The notes below the pieces were generated by a model, which had not been told where the DNA came from, made no database searches, and worked only from the letters and a program-made list of their open reading frames with translations. Shown in pieces: positions 7,198-15,467 of a DNA stretch of 30,102 bases. Each line of letters begins with the position of its first letter. The stretch's first letter is position 1. Location: contig JAEWLQ010000013.1 in NCBI GenBank assembly GCA_023457495.1, positions 1 through 30,102 on the forward strand, read 5' to 3'. This DNA comes from Pseudomonadota bacterium. GTDB taxonomy: Bacteria > Pseudomonadota > Gammaproteobacteria > Steroidobacterales > Steroidobacteraceae. The position numbers and the translations under genes are program-made.

Positions 7198-9588
7198 ATG
7201 ACGAACAAAGCCGGGCGCCGGAAATTGCTGGCGAAATCAAGTGCGTGGCGTTTCCAGTATGTTGCGATGGCCTGCCTTTCGGGCCTGGGGCTGTCTCCAG
7301 CGCTCGCTGACGAGGTGGAGTACAAATACGACGCGCTCGGCCGACTCGTCGAGGTCGAGCGTTCCGATGGCATCAAGACTATCTACACGCTGGATGCGGC
7401 GGGAAATCGCACAGAGGTCAAGGAAGACATCCCGCCCAGCGTGCCGGCGTCGATCTCAGTGCCCTCGAGCAATACCTCGGGCAGTTACACCATCAGTTGG
7501 ACCGCGCCGGCGACCGGAGCGCCTGCTTCCTATCAGCTCTACGAGTCGACGAGCTCGAACTTTACTTCGCAAACGCAGGTTTACACCGGCACGGCCACGA
7601 GCCGCGCGATATCGGGAAAGGGCAACGGCCTCTATTACTACCGAGTCCGGGCATGCAACACCATCGACTGCAGTGACTACAAGGCGGGCGCAAATGGCGT
7701 GCAGGTCACGCCCGGAGCGCCCGGTGCGATCTCGCTGCCGACGGACAGCAGCACCGGCAGCTACTCCGTATCCTGGGGAGCGGCGAGCGGCTCCTTCACG
7801 GCTTACGAGCTCTACGAGGCTACGAACTCTTCGTTCAGCGGCGCGACGCTGGTTCACAACGCCTCGGGCACGAGCTTCAGTGCCTCGGGCCGGGGCAACG
7901 GTGTCTTCTACTACCGAGTGAGAGCTTGTGGCACCGGTGTGTGCGGCGCATACAGCACGGCCGCCAATTCGATCACCGTCGCGATCACGCCGCCTCCGCC
8001 GGTATCGATTTCGGTGCCGACCACAACCAGTTCCGGCGACTACACGGTTGCCTGGGGCGCGTCGCCCAGTGGAACGGTCACTGCCTACGAGTTGTATGAG
8101 GCAACGGACTCGGGTTTCGCATCCGCAACCCGAGTTCACAACTCGCCGAGCTCCGGATGGAGCGTTACGGGAAAGGCCACCGGCACTTACTACTATCGGG
8201 TCCGCGCCTGCAACAACGCGAGCTGCAGCAGCTACGTGACCGCGTCGAGCGCGGTATCCGTCGACCGCACCGCGCCGACCATTCCGGGCACGCCCGCCTT
8301 CACGGTAAACGGTACGACCGTAAACGTGAGCTGGTCAGCGGCAAGCGACAACATCGCGGTGACGGGCTACGAAACCCGATTGAATGGTGCCGCTACTTGG
8401 ACCGCACCGGCGATCTCCACGTCGCGGACCTTGAGCGGCCTCACGGAGTTCACGGGATATACGTTCGAGGTTCGCGCGCGAGACGCGGTGGGAAATGTCG
8501 GGCCTGCATCGTCCGGTTCCTTCACGACTGGCTCTGCGGCGCCACCCCAGCCGAGTGGATTGAACGCCAGCCTGATGGCCAATTGCGCATGGAACGCAAC
8601 GTGGAGCGCCTCGTCCGGCGCGACTTACTACATCTTCAAAGAAGCGAACGCAGCCGAACAGAACGTGGGCAATGTGACGTCCAAGATCGTCAACTGCCCC
8701 TACGACAATCCCGATGGAAACAAGCCGCAGTGGGTGAAGGCCTGCAACAGCATCTCCTGCAGCAATACTGTAAGTTTCTTCGTCACGGACACGACGGCTC
8801 CCACTCAGCCGGGCGTTCCGGTGTTCAGCGCGGTCACCCACACGAGCGCCACGGCGACGTGGAGCCCTTCGACGGACGCGAATGGCGTCGCCGGGTATCG
8901 GTATCGGCTGAACAGCGGCGGATGGACGTCCATCGGGTCGGTGCCGGTGGTCGGACTCGCGGGACTCACCCCATCGACGAACTACACCTTCGAAGTGCAG
9001 GCGCGTGATGGCGCCGGAAATCTCAGCGCATCGAGGAGCGCTTCGCTCAACACGCCGGCAGAGCCGGACACGACCAGTCCTTCACAGCCTGGAGCACTCA
9101 CGATCAGTGACGTCACGTACTACAACGCCAGGGCCACCTGGGTGGCGGCCACCGACAACGTGGGTGTCACCGCGTACGAGTACCGGTTGAACAACGCTTC
9201 GACCTGGACCGGCCTCGGGAATGTCCTGACGGTCGTCGTCACGGGTCTCAATCAGCTCACTACCTACACGTTTGAAGTTCGAGCCCGCGACGGCTCCGGA
9301 AACGTGGGCGCTTCGAGGAGTGGTTCGATCACGACCACGCAGGCCCCACCAGCGAAGCCGACCGGGCTCTGGTATTCCCCGAACTATGACTGCTGGCGCG
9401 CCGGCTGGAATCCGGTCAACGGGGCGGCTTACTACAAGTGGGATGGAACGGGCAGCGGCGCGGCGCAGACGACGACCAGCACGACCGTGTATCTGTCTTG
9501 CCCCTCCGGCAATCCGAACGGCAACAGGCCTGAATGGGTGCAGACCTGCAACAGCGCCAACGTCTGCGGCGAACGCGCCTACTTTTGA
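7198..9588 (+). CDS. Secreted protein: one YD motif plus eight fibronectin-III-like modules
   Basis: 796 residues from ATG 7198; an in-frame GTG at 7183 is an alternative start and neither has a strong ribosome binding site. A basic N-terminus, hydrophobic core and ALADE cleavage site (about residue 37) indicate a signal peptide. Residues about 40-75 hold a single Rhs/YD unit (YKYDALGRLVEVE, YTLDAAGNRTEV). Then come eight modules of about 85-95 residues in three classes. Class A has YYYRVRAC..C ends (three copies), class B has classic FN3 YTFEVRARD..GN ends, and class C has paired Cys and a NPDGNKPQWVKAC-type end. The order is A-A-A-B-C-B-B-C. The protein is likely an extracellular adhesive or scaffold partner of the YD-repeat proteins encoded next. 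Its stop is 14 bases before the next start. Confidence 0.82.
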   Translation: MTNKAGRRKLLAKSSAWRFQYVAMACLSGLGLSPALADEVEYKYDALGRLVEVERSDGIKTIYTLDAAGNRTEVKEDIPPSVPASISVPSSNTSGSYTISWTAPATGAPASYQLYESTSSNFTSQTQVYTGTATSRAISGKGNGLYYYRVRACNTIDCSDYKAGANGVQVTPGAPGAISLPTDSSTGSYSVSWGAASGSFTAYELYEATNSSFSGATLVHNASGTSFSASGRGNGVFYYRVRACGTGVCGAYSTAANSITVAITPPPPVSISVPTTTSSGDYTVAWGASPSGTVTAYELYEATDSGFASATRVHNSPSSGWSVTGKATGTYYYRVRACNNASCSSYVTASSAVSVDRTAPTIPGTPAFTVNGTTVNVSWSAASDNIAVTGYETRLNGAATWTAPAISTSRTLSGLTEFTGYTFEVRARDAVGNVGPASSGSFTTGSAAPPQPSGLNASLMANCAWNATWSASSGATYYIFKEANAAEQNVGNVTSKIVNCPYDNPDGNKPQWVKACNSISCSNTVSFFVTDTTAPTQPGVPVFSAVTHTSATATWSPSTDANGVAGYRYRLNSGGWTSIGSVPVVGLAGLTPSTNYTFEVQARDGAGNLSASRSASLNTPAEPDTTSPSQPGALTISDVTYYNARATWVAATDNVGVTAYEYRLNNASTWTGLGNVLTVVVTGLNQLTTYTFEVRARDGSGNVGASRSGSITTTQAPPAKPTGLWYSPNYDCWRAGWNPVNGAAYYKWDGTGSGAAQTTTSTTVYLSCPSGNPNGNRPEWVQTCNSANVCGERAYF

Positions 9589-9602
9589 CAGGGAGTGAAC
9601 GG

Positions 9603-11555
9603 ATGATAGTCAAATCCACAGTACGGCGTCTCGCCTGCGTGCCGCTGATGCTTGCGGTGATGTGCGCCTCCCAGGCCGCGGACATCGAGCGTCCCAGAAC
9701 AGAGATTGTCGACAAATTTGGCGTAAACGTCGCCACGGGACAGGTTACGCAAAGCCTCAATACCGTGAGCATCGGTGGCCCGATGGGGCTGAGTCACCGC
9801 ATCTCCATTTACGCGAACGAATTTCAGTACGTGAATATGCGCGGGTTCAATGACAACATGCGTCAGATCACGCGCTACGTGCACCTCTCCCAGAACCCGA
9901 ACTACTCGCCGCAGGCGGTTCTGAGCGTGAGCGATGGCGCGGATTCCGCGCAGTTCAGGGTGGAAGTGAACGGCGTCAGGGTCGAACAGTTCGCCGGCAC
10001 GCCCCAGCCGTATACGTACATCGCGGTAGGTGATGAGCGCAACTCGCTGGTCGTGAACGGGGCATTACTCGAATGGACCAAGCCCGACGGCACAGTCGTG
10101 ACCTTCACGCGGACCGTCGGTGCGCACGCCAGCGCGCAAGGCCTGCTCAGCGAAATCGTCTACCCGAACGGCTACACGATCACGATCACGCCCGGCGGCG
10201 TGGGAATCCAATCGAATACCGGGTTTCAATTGAAGAGCATCTACGGCTCGGACACCCGTCCGATGGGAAAGCCCAACAATCTGAATCTAATCAATGTGCA
10301 TCCAGCGACCACATCACAAGCTTCAGGCTGGTCGACCGCCAATCCGATCCAAATCGTTGCGATCAACAACGCGCTGGAGTTCTGCGTCCCGACTGATCAG
10401 GTCTGTAGTTTGAACATCGCATGGCCGACTGCGACGTTCGACTGGCCCGCCGGCATGCCGAGAACGATGTACATCGGAGAAAGCACCATCAGCATTACCG
10501 ACGCCGCAGGAGGCATCACCAAGTATCGATTCCTCGCGCACGATCTTGCGTTGAGCGAAAGCGGATTAGTTCAGGAATGTTGCGTGCCGGACACGGAGTA
10601 TTCGCCGCGCCTCGTGGGCGTAACGCCCGCGGGGAGCCAAAGCGAGCAATTCACCTATGCGTTCAGGAATGTCTTTGTCTACAACAGCAACTACTTCGGG
10701 ACGTGGGTTCATAGGGCGCAAAATTCGGGCGTCATAACGCACGCGACCCATATTTCCAAGAACACCAGCTACAGCATGTTCCAGGACTACATGGGTTCGA
10801 CGCGCACGAATTCGACGAGCGGCGGTGGCATCACAAACGTCGTGTTGAGCGCCCAGTACGGGAATCCCGATGCCATCAGTTACGCCGTTGTTGATGACGG
10901 TCGAATCAACTTCGAATCCTCCGCGAGAAACTGGCCCACGGATTTCTACAAGCGGGAGGAATTCGGCGTTCCTGAGCGCTATGAGTACGACGCGCGAGGC
11001 AATCTCACGAAAGTGAGCCGCGGTCAGGGAGGTAACTACGTCACGTATCGCGAAGCGAAGTACGCGGACAGCTGCACGACCGCCAATCGCAAGTATTGCA
11101 ATCAGGCCGAGTGGATCAAGGACGCCAGGGGCAATGTCACCAACTACACGTATCACGCGCCATCCGGGCAACTACAGTCAGTCACCTATCCACCCAACAA
11201 GCATGGCATTCGTGCCCAGACGCGCTACGACTACGGCGAATTCCACGCGCGGTATCTCAATGGCAGCTCGAAGATCAGCGGCACCGCCATCTGGCTGAAA
11301 ACTTCCGAGAAGCACTGCATGAACAGCGCCTCCACGGGAAGCGGCTGCACTGGTGGAGACGAAGTGGTGACGGAGTTTGAGTATAAACACGACAACTTGT
11401 TGCTGACGGGCATGACGGTCACCGAGCCACCGTTCCCACTGGGGAGCGGCACGACGCTGCGGACCTGCTTCAAGTACGACATCTACGGCAACCAGATTGG
11501 CAAGACTCAACCCAAGGCGGGCCTGAGCGAGTGCCCGGAGGGTCGTTATCCATGA
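9603..11555 (+). CDS. Secreted Rhs/YD-repeat protein, N-terminal portion without core domain
   Basis: 650 residues, ATG at 9603 with GGGAG at 9591-9595. A signal peptide (RRLACVPLMLAVMCASQAAD) is followed by the segment VDKFGVNVATGQVTQSLNTV, typical of the start of secreted Rhs-like chains. A long beta-rich region follows (about residues 60-430), then YD units near the end (YEYDARGNLTKVSRG, WIKDARGNVTNYTYH, KYDIYGNQIGKTQP). There is no Rhs-associated core and no toxin tip. The protein stops just where a normal Rhs chain would continue, and its TGA overlaps the ATG of the next gene (ATGA, 11552-11555). I read it as the first half of a split Rhs shell. Confidence 0.85.
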   Translation: MIVKSTVRRLACVPLMLAVMCASQAADIERPRTEIVDKFGVNVATGQVTQSLNTVSIGGPMGLSHRISIYANEFQYVNMRGFNDNMRQITRYVHLSQNPNYSPQAVLSVSDGADSAQFRVEVNGVRVEQFAGTPQPYTYIAVGDERNSLVVNGALLEWTKPDGTVVTFTRTVGAHASAQGLLSEIVYPNGYTITITPGGVGIQSNTGFQLKSIYGSDTRPMGKPNNLNLINVHPATTSQASGWSTANPIQIVAINNALEFCVPTDQVCSLNIAWPTATFDWPAGMPRTMYIGESTISITDAAGGITKYRFLAHDLALSESGLVQECCVPDTEYSPRLVGVTPAGSQSEQFTYAFRNVFVYNSNYFGTWVHRAQNSGVITHATHISKNTSYSMFQDYMGSTRTNSTSGGGITNVVLSAQYGNPDAISYAVVDDGRINFESSARNWPTDFYKREEFGVPERYEYDARGNLTKVSRGQGGNYVTYREAKYADSCTTANRKYCNQAEWIKDARGNVTNYTYHAPSGQLQSVTYPPNKHGIRAQTRYDYGEFHARYLNGSSKISGTAIWLKTSEKHCMNSASTGSGCTGGDEVVTEFEYKHDNLLLTGMTVTEPPFPLGSGTTLRTCFKYDIYGNQIGKTQPKAGLSECPEGRYP

Positions 11556-14242
11556 AAGCAGAATCGCAACCGCGTATGCGCGGCTGGATGATAGGCCTGG
11601 CTGGCGGAATCCTGATCGGCAGCGTTCACGCCGCCCAGGTCGAGGAGCCGTTCACCACCGCGAGTCGGTACAACCTCGGCGGACAACTGACCGGTACGAT
11701 CGCGCCGGATCCGGACACGTCCGGGCCGCTAAGACTTGCTGCCACGCGCTATACCTACGACACGACCGGCGCGAACCGTGCGTTGCTGCTGAAAGTGGAG
11801 AGCGGTCAGCTGACTACATGGGCCAGCGAGGATGTTGATCCCGCGGGCTGGGAAAGCTACGGGTTCGATATCTTCGTGACCACCCGATACACATACGATG
11901 TCTTCGGCCGCAAGGAGACGGAGCGAGTCATCGGAACCGACGGTGGGGTCGAGTCTTTCGTCCAGTACAACTATGACAGCCGAAATCGCGTGCTCTGCAA
12001 GGCTGTACGAATGAATCCGGCGATGTACGGCTCGCTTCCAGGCGCCTGCACTCCTGGAGTCCCGGGAGTCTTCGGTGAAGACCGGATCATGCGCTACACC
12101 TACGACATCCTCGACCAGGTGCTCAAGGAAGAGCGCGGCGTCGGCACCTCTCTGCAGCAGAATTACGTCATCAACACCTACACACATCGACGTCTGACCT
12201 CTCAGACGGATGCCAATCTAAACCGCACGGAGTTGCGCTACGACGTCCATTCGCGTCTGATGAGGCGCGTCTATCCATCGGCGAGCGGTGGCGGCGGGGT
12301 CGATGAAAACGACTACAACCAGTACGGATACGACGAGAACGACAACGTTATCTACGAGCGCAAGCGCGACGGCCGGTCGATCGTCAACAACTACGACGCC
12401 AACAACCGTCTGACTTACAAAACCTTGTCGGACAATACGCATTCGCAGAATGTCAGCTACGACTACGACCTGCGTGGCCTCACGCTCTCATCGCGCTTTG
12501 TCGATGACAATGGGCAAGGCATCACCAACACATTCGACGGATTCGGCCGGCTGAGCTCCACATCGACGAATGTCGGCGGCACGACTCGCTTGCTCAAGTA
12601 CCGTTACGATGCGAACGGCAACCGTACGCGCGTCACGCATGACGACGGCTGGTTCTTCGAATACGACTTCGATGGCCTGAACCGCCTGAACTTTCTCGGC
12701 GAGTCGGTAGGCATCGCCGAGAACGCGAACAACTCGCCGCTGCTCACGGTCGACTACCACCCCGGCGGCGGCCGCTATCACCTCAGCCGCACCGGCGGCG
12801 CAGTAACCGAGTACCTGCAGGACAACGTCAAGCGTCTGGACAGCTTCTCGCAGGACTTCTCCGGCAGCGCGCACGATCTGCTCGCCACGTTCAACTACAA
12901 CCCGGCGAGCCAGGTTGTCTATCGATTCCGCAGCAACGATCTCTATGCCATCACCGGCCAGGTGAGCCGCGCCGGGGCGTATGTCGCGAATGGGCTCAAC
13001 CAGTACACCGGCATCGGTGGCAAGACCCTCAGCTATGACGCCAATGGCAACCTCACGAACTATCGTGAGGCAAACGATGAGCTGGTGACCTACGGCTACG
13101 ACATGGAGAACCATCTCGTCAGCGCGAACGGCACGGTCAACGGGCAGGCCGTCACGGCGAACCTGACCTGGGATCCGCTAGGCAGACTTCACCAGGTCAC
13201 GATCAACGGAGTCGCGCGGCAGTTCCTCTATGACGGCGATGCGCTCGTGGCCGAGTACAACGGATCGGGCCTGGTGCGTCGCTACGTGCATGGGGATCAG
13301 GTCGACGAACCGCTCGTTCAGTATGACGGCGGCAATGTAGGTACTAGCTACCGGCGGTTCCTGCACGCGGACCACCAGGGAAGCGTCATCGCGCAGAGTG
13401 GTAGCACGGGCGCGGTTCTCTCAACGAATGCTTACGATCCGTATGGTATTCCGGCTTCTACCAACTCGGGCAGGTTCGGATACACGGGGCAGGCATGGCT
13501 GCCGGAGCTTGGGCTATATCACTACAAGGCGCGCATGTATCACGCGAAGATCGGGAGGTTCTTGCAGACCGACCCGATCTTCTATTCCGATGGCATGAAT
13601 ATGTATGCATATGTCGGCAATGATCCAATGAGCGGCACCGACCCGCTCGGATACGAAGCCTGCCCGGTGGGCGACCGGAATTGCATAGACGATCCGAAGA
13701 CTGAGCAGCCCGGACAGGCCCCTCCGGGCGGCCATCCCGTCACTGAACAACAAGAAAAGCTCGACGAGATCGTGGTGTCGGCTCAAAGAGCAAAGAAGAT
13801 TGGCGATCAACCGATAGACTTCAACCTCCCATTTCCTCAAGAGCAATATGGGGCCGTTGATCTCGAAGAGGTTACTGTGACGGCTGTCAAAGGCAAGCGC
13901 GAACGCAGATACAAATGCACGGATGGTTCGGAGGGCGCGAGCAATGTGCTCAACGCGGCGGACTTCTCTGGTGCAGATGCAGCAGTACACACGCATCCCA
14001 ACTGGGCAAATCCTCCGTCTCCCGGAATGGATGATGGCGCGATTCCCGGCGCTCTTGGAATCCCAAACTACGGGATTACTCCAGTGGGCGCATTTGCAAT
14101 TGAGAGAACTCCGTCCGGATATCGTGCGCGACTGATCTCAGGAAGATGGGGCGACTCGCGTGCCAATGTTCGGGCGGCTGTACGCGGCTACAATACCGGA
14201 GGTGGCAGGGGATCGTCGGGCAAGACGTGCACCTACCAATGA
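11552..14242 (+). CDS. Rhs-core YD-repeat protein with variable JAMM/DUF4329-like C-terminal tip
   Basis: 896 residues. The ATG at 11552 is chosen because it follows GGAGG (about 11537-11541), overlaps the previous stop and begins a signal peptide (WMIGLAGGILIGSVHA). YD repeats fill residues about 60-600 (YDANGNRTRVTHDDG and many others). The Rhs-associated core follows: KARMYHAKIGRFLQTDPI, then NMYAYVGNDPMSGTDPLG ending at about residue 700. The last 196 residues are a variable tip. They hold two short LDEIVVSAQR / LEEVTVTAVK motifs (residues 737 and 771), then HTHP at 813-816, PSPGMDD, and GIPNYGITP. This resembles JAMM/DUF4329-type domains of polymorphic toxins, but the Asp is one residue later than in canonical JAMM. 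Codon use in the tip (AGA, ATA, TTT) is less GC-rich than in the core, suggesting a separately acquired tip. Confidence 0.87.
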   Translation: MKAESQPRMRGWMIGLAGGILIGSVHAAQVEEPFTTASRYNLGGQLTGTIAPDPDTSGPLRLAATRYTYDTTGANRALLLKVESGQLTTWASEDVDPAGWESYGFDIFVTTRYTYDVFGRKETERVIGTDGGVESFVQYNYDSRNRVLCKAVRMNPAMYGSLPGACTPGVPGVFGEDRIMRYTYDILDQVLKEERGVGTSLQQNYVINTYTHRRLTSQTDANLNRTELRYDVHSRLMRRVYPSASGGGGVDENDYNQYGYDENDNVIYERKRDGRSIVNNYDANNRLTYKTLSDNTHSQNVSYDYDLRGLTLSSRFVDDNGQGITNTFDGFGRLSSTSTNVGGTTRLLKYRYDANGNRTRVTHDDGWFFEYDFDGLNRLNFLGESVGIAENANNSPLLTVDYHPGGGRYHLSRTGGAVTEYLQDNVKRLDSFSQDFSGSAHDLLATFNYNPASQVVYRFRSNDLYAITGQVSRAGAYVANGLNQYTGIGGKTLSYDANGNLTNYREANDELVTYGYDMENHLVSANGTVNGQAVTANLTWDPLGRLHQVTINGVARQFLYDGDALVAEYNGSGLVRRYVHGDQVDEPLVQYDGGNVGTSYRRFLHADHQGSVIAQSGSTGAVLSTNAYDPYGIPASTNSGRFGYTGQAWLPELGLYHYKARMYHAKIGRFLQTDPIFYSDGMNMYAYVGNDPMSGTDPLGYEACPVGDRNCIDDPKTEQPGQAPPGGHPVTEQQEKLDEIVVSAQRAKKIGDQPIDFNLPFPQEQYGAVDLEEVTVTAVKGKRERRYKCTDGSEGASNVLNAADFSGADAAVHTHPNWANPPSPGMDDGAIPGALGIPNYGITPVGAFAIERTPSGYRARLISGRWGDSRANVRAAVRGYNTGGGRGSSGKTCTYQ

Positions 14243-14640
14243 AAATGATGCGCTACAAGACTCTGTGTGGCCTGACCCTATCTGCAGTTGTCCTTCTATG
14301 TGGCTGCGCAAGTCAACACGCGCCAAATCATGCATCACAAGAATCAGAAGGCCGATACGTCGGGTGGATTCGTTTCGTTGGAGAGTTTGTACTCTATAGT
14401 GACCGCGCCGCGTTCGAGAATTCTCGCAGAGAGCACTGCGTCAGCGGGGCGCTGCCCCTCGGCAAGCAACGAGATGCCGTCGGAAGTTTGGATGGCAAGA
14501 GGGTAGTGGTTATCGCGAGGCGAGTGCCTTGGATGTTGCCTGATCCGCTGGCTGTCTCACTAAACAATGAAGGCTCTCCGATAACCAACTGGTGTGGCGG
14601 AGAGTACGTTCTGTTTGCGACCGAGGTGGTCGCCGAGTAG
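14239..14640 (+). CDS. Small lipoprotein, candidate immunity or accessory protein of the Rhs tip
   Basis: 133 residues. ATG 14239 overlaps the TGA of the Rhs gene (ATGA), implying coupled translation. The basic start (MKMMRYK), hydrophobic stretch and lipobox LLCGC give a lipid-anchored protein after about residue 22. The rest is a small domain with GRYVGWIRFVGEFVLYSD, one Cys in EHCVSG and one in NWCGGEY. No family recognised. A gene directly behind a variable Rhs tip is where an immunity protein is expected, and a lipoprotein would place it in the periplasm or outer membrane, matching an exported tip; this is inference. IS256-derived sequence starts right after the TAG stop, so the 3' end may have been altered by that element. 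Confidence 0.75.
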   Translation: MKMMRYKTLCGLTLSAVVLLCGCASQHAPNHASQESEGRYVGWIRFVGEFVLYSDRAAFENSRREHCVSGALPLGKQRDAVGSLDGKRVVVIARRVPWMLPDPLAVSLNNEGSPITNWCGGEYVLFATEVVAE

Positions 14641-15386
14641 AACGCTGATCAGGATATCGTTCGTGCCTAGGCTCTTCAGCTCTTTCATCACGCGCAGTCA
14701 GAACTGGCCCCTAGCTCTGCTCGATCCAAAGGCCTACGACGTTCGCATCCATGCCGATCGCCACGTAAATGGCCTTGTTCTTGACCAGCCCCTCGTCGCG
14801 GATCTTCACGCGCAGGGCGCCGAAGAACACGATCGCCTAGCAAGCTTCCAGCGGCCGTCCTTCCACGCTGTCACCTCGTCGATCACCTGGTCGGTGGCGG
14901 CGGAAACGAGATCCGGAGCGACCTCGATGCCGTAGAGCTCACGCACATGCGCCTGGACGTCGCGCGTGCTCATGTCGCGGGCGTAGAGCGCGACGATCTT
15001 GTCGTCGAAGCCGGTGGGAAAGCGGCGACGATACTTGGCGATGAGCGTCGGAGCGAAGCGACCGTGTCGATCGCGCGGAATCGACAGCGTGAGTTCGCCA
15101 TCGGGTGTCAGGCCGAACTTGGAGCTCGTGCCGTTGCGATGGTTGCCGGCCTCAGCCCTCACCTGGCTGATCCAGGTGCACGTTCATCTCGGCGTTGAGC
15201 ATGCGTTCTGCTACCGCCTTCTTCAGCTCTCCGATTAGCCCGCCGAAATCCAGCGGCGACTTCGGATATCTCCCGGCCAGTAGCTGGTCCAGAAGCTCAG
15301 CGGAAACCCCTCGTCTCGCTCTTGGCAGTACATCTTCCTCGCCCTCTCGGGCAGTGTACGGCTCTTCACACAAAATTCTTACAGCC
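14641..15386 (-). mobile_element. Remnant of an IS256-family insertion sequence
   Basis: On the minus strand this interval encodes scattered pieces of one IS256-type transposase in correct order, so it is a single decayed element. One edge is the truncated transposase near 14641, directly after the lipoprotein stop. The other edge is placed near 15386, where non-coding sequence upstream of the transposase start (CACACAAAATTCTTACAGCCCC on the plus strand) looks like an IS256 terminal region. I could not find a matching inverted repeat at the 14641 side, which agrees with loss of the transposase C-terminal half. Confidence 0.7.
14644..15333 (-). pseudogene. IS256-family transposase pseudogene, truncated and frameshifted
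   Basis: Minus-strand fragments in order: RARRGVSAELLDQLLAGR and LIGELKKAVAERMLNAEM (N-terminus); then, after a frameshift near 15150, AGNHRNGTSSKFGLTPDG, IPRDRHGRFAPTLIAKY, FDDKIVALYARDMSTRDV and LYGIEVAPDLVSA. Near 14860 a one-base loss shifts the frame, and a nonsense codon (TAG where Tyr is expected) precedes IVFFGALRVKIRDEGLVKNK, a deletion, and GLWIEQS. The coding similarity stops near 14644 in the segment DILIS. Roughly the C-terminal half, including later catalytic residues of the DDE domain, is missing. The element cannot make active transposase. Alignment to a complete IS256 relative would fix the exact lesions. Confidence 0.85.
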
Positions 15387-15467
15387 CCCGCTGCGAAAAC
15401 GTTATCTTCTACTGCAAGAATACTTTGGGCTCGATGCTGGTCCTTATGTTCAGGCGCCAATAGAAGG

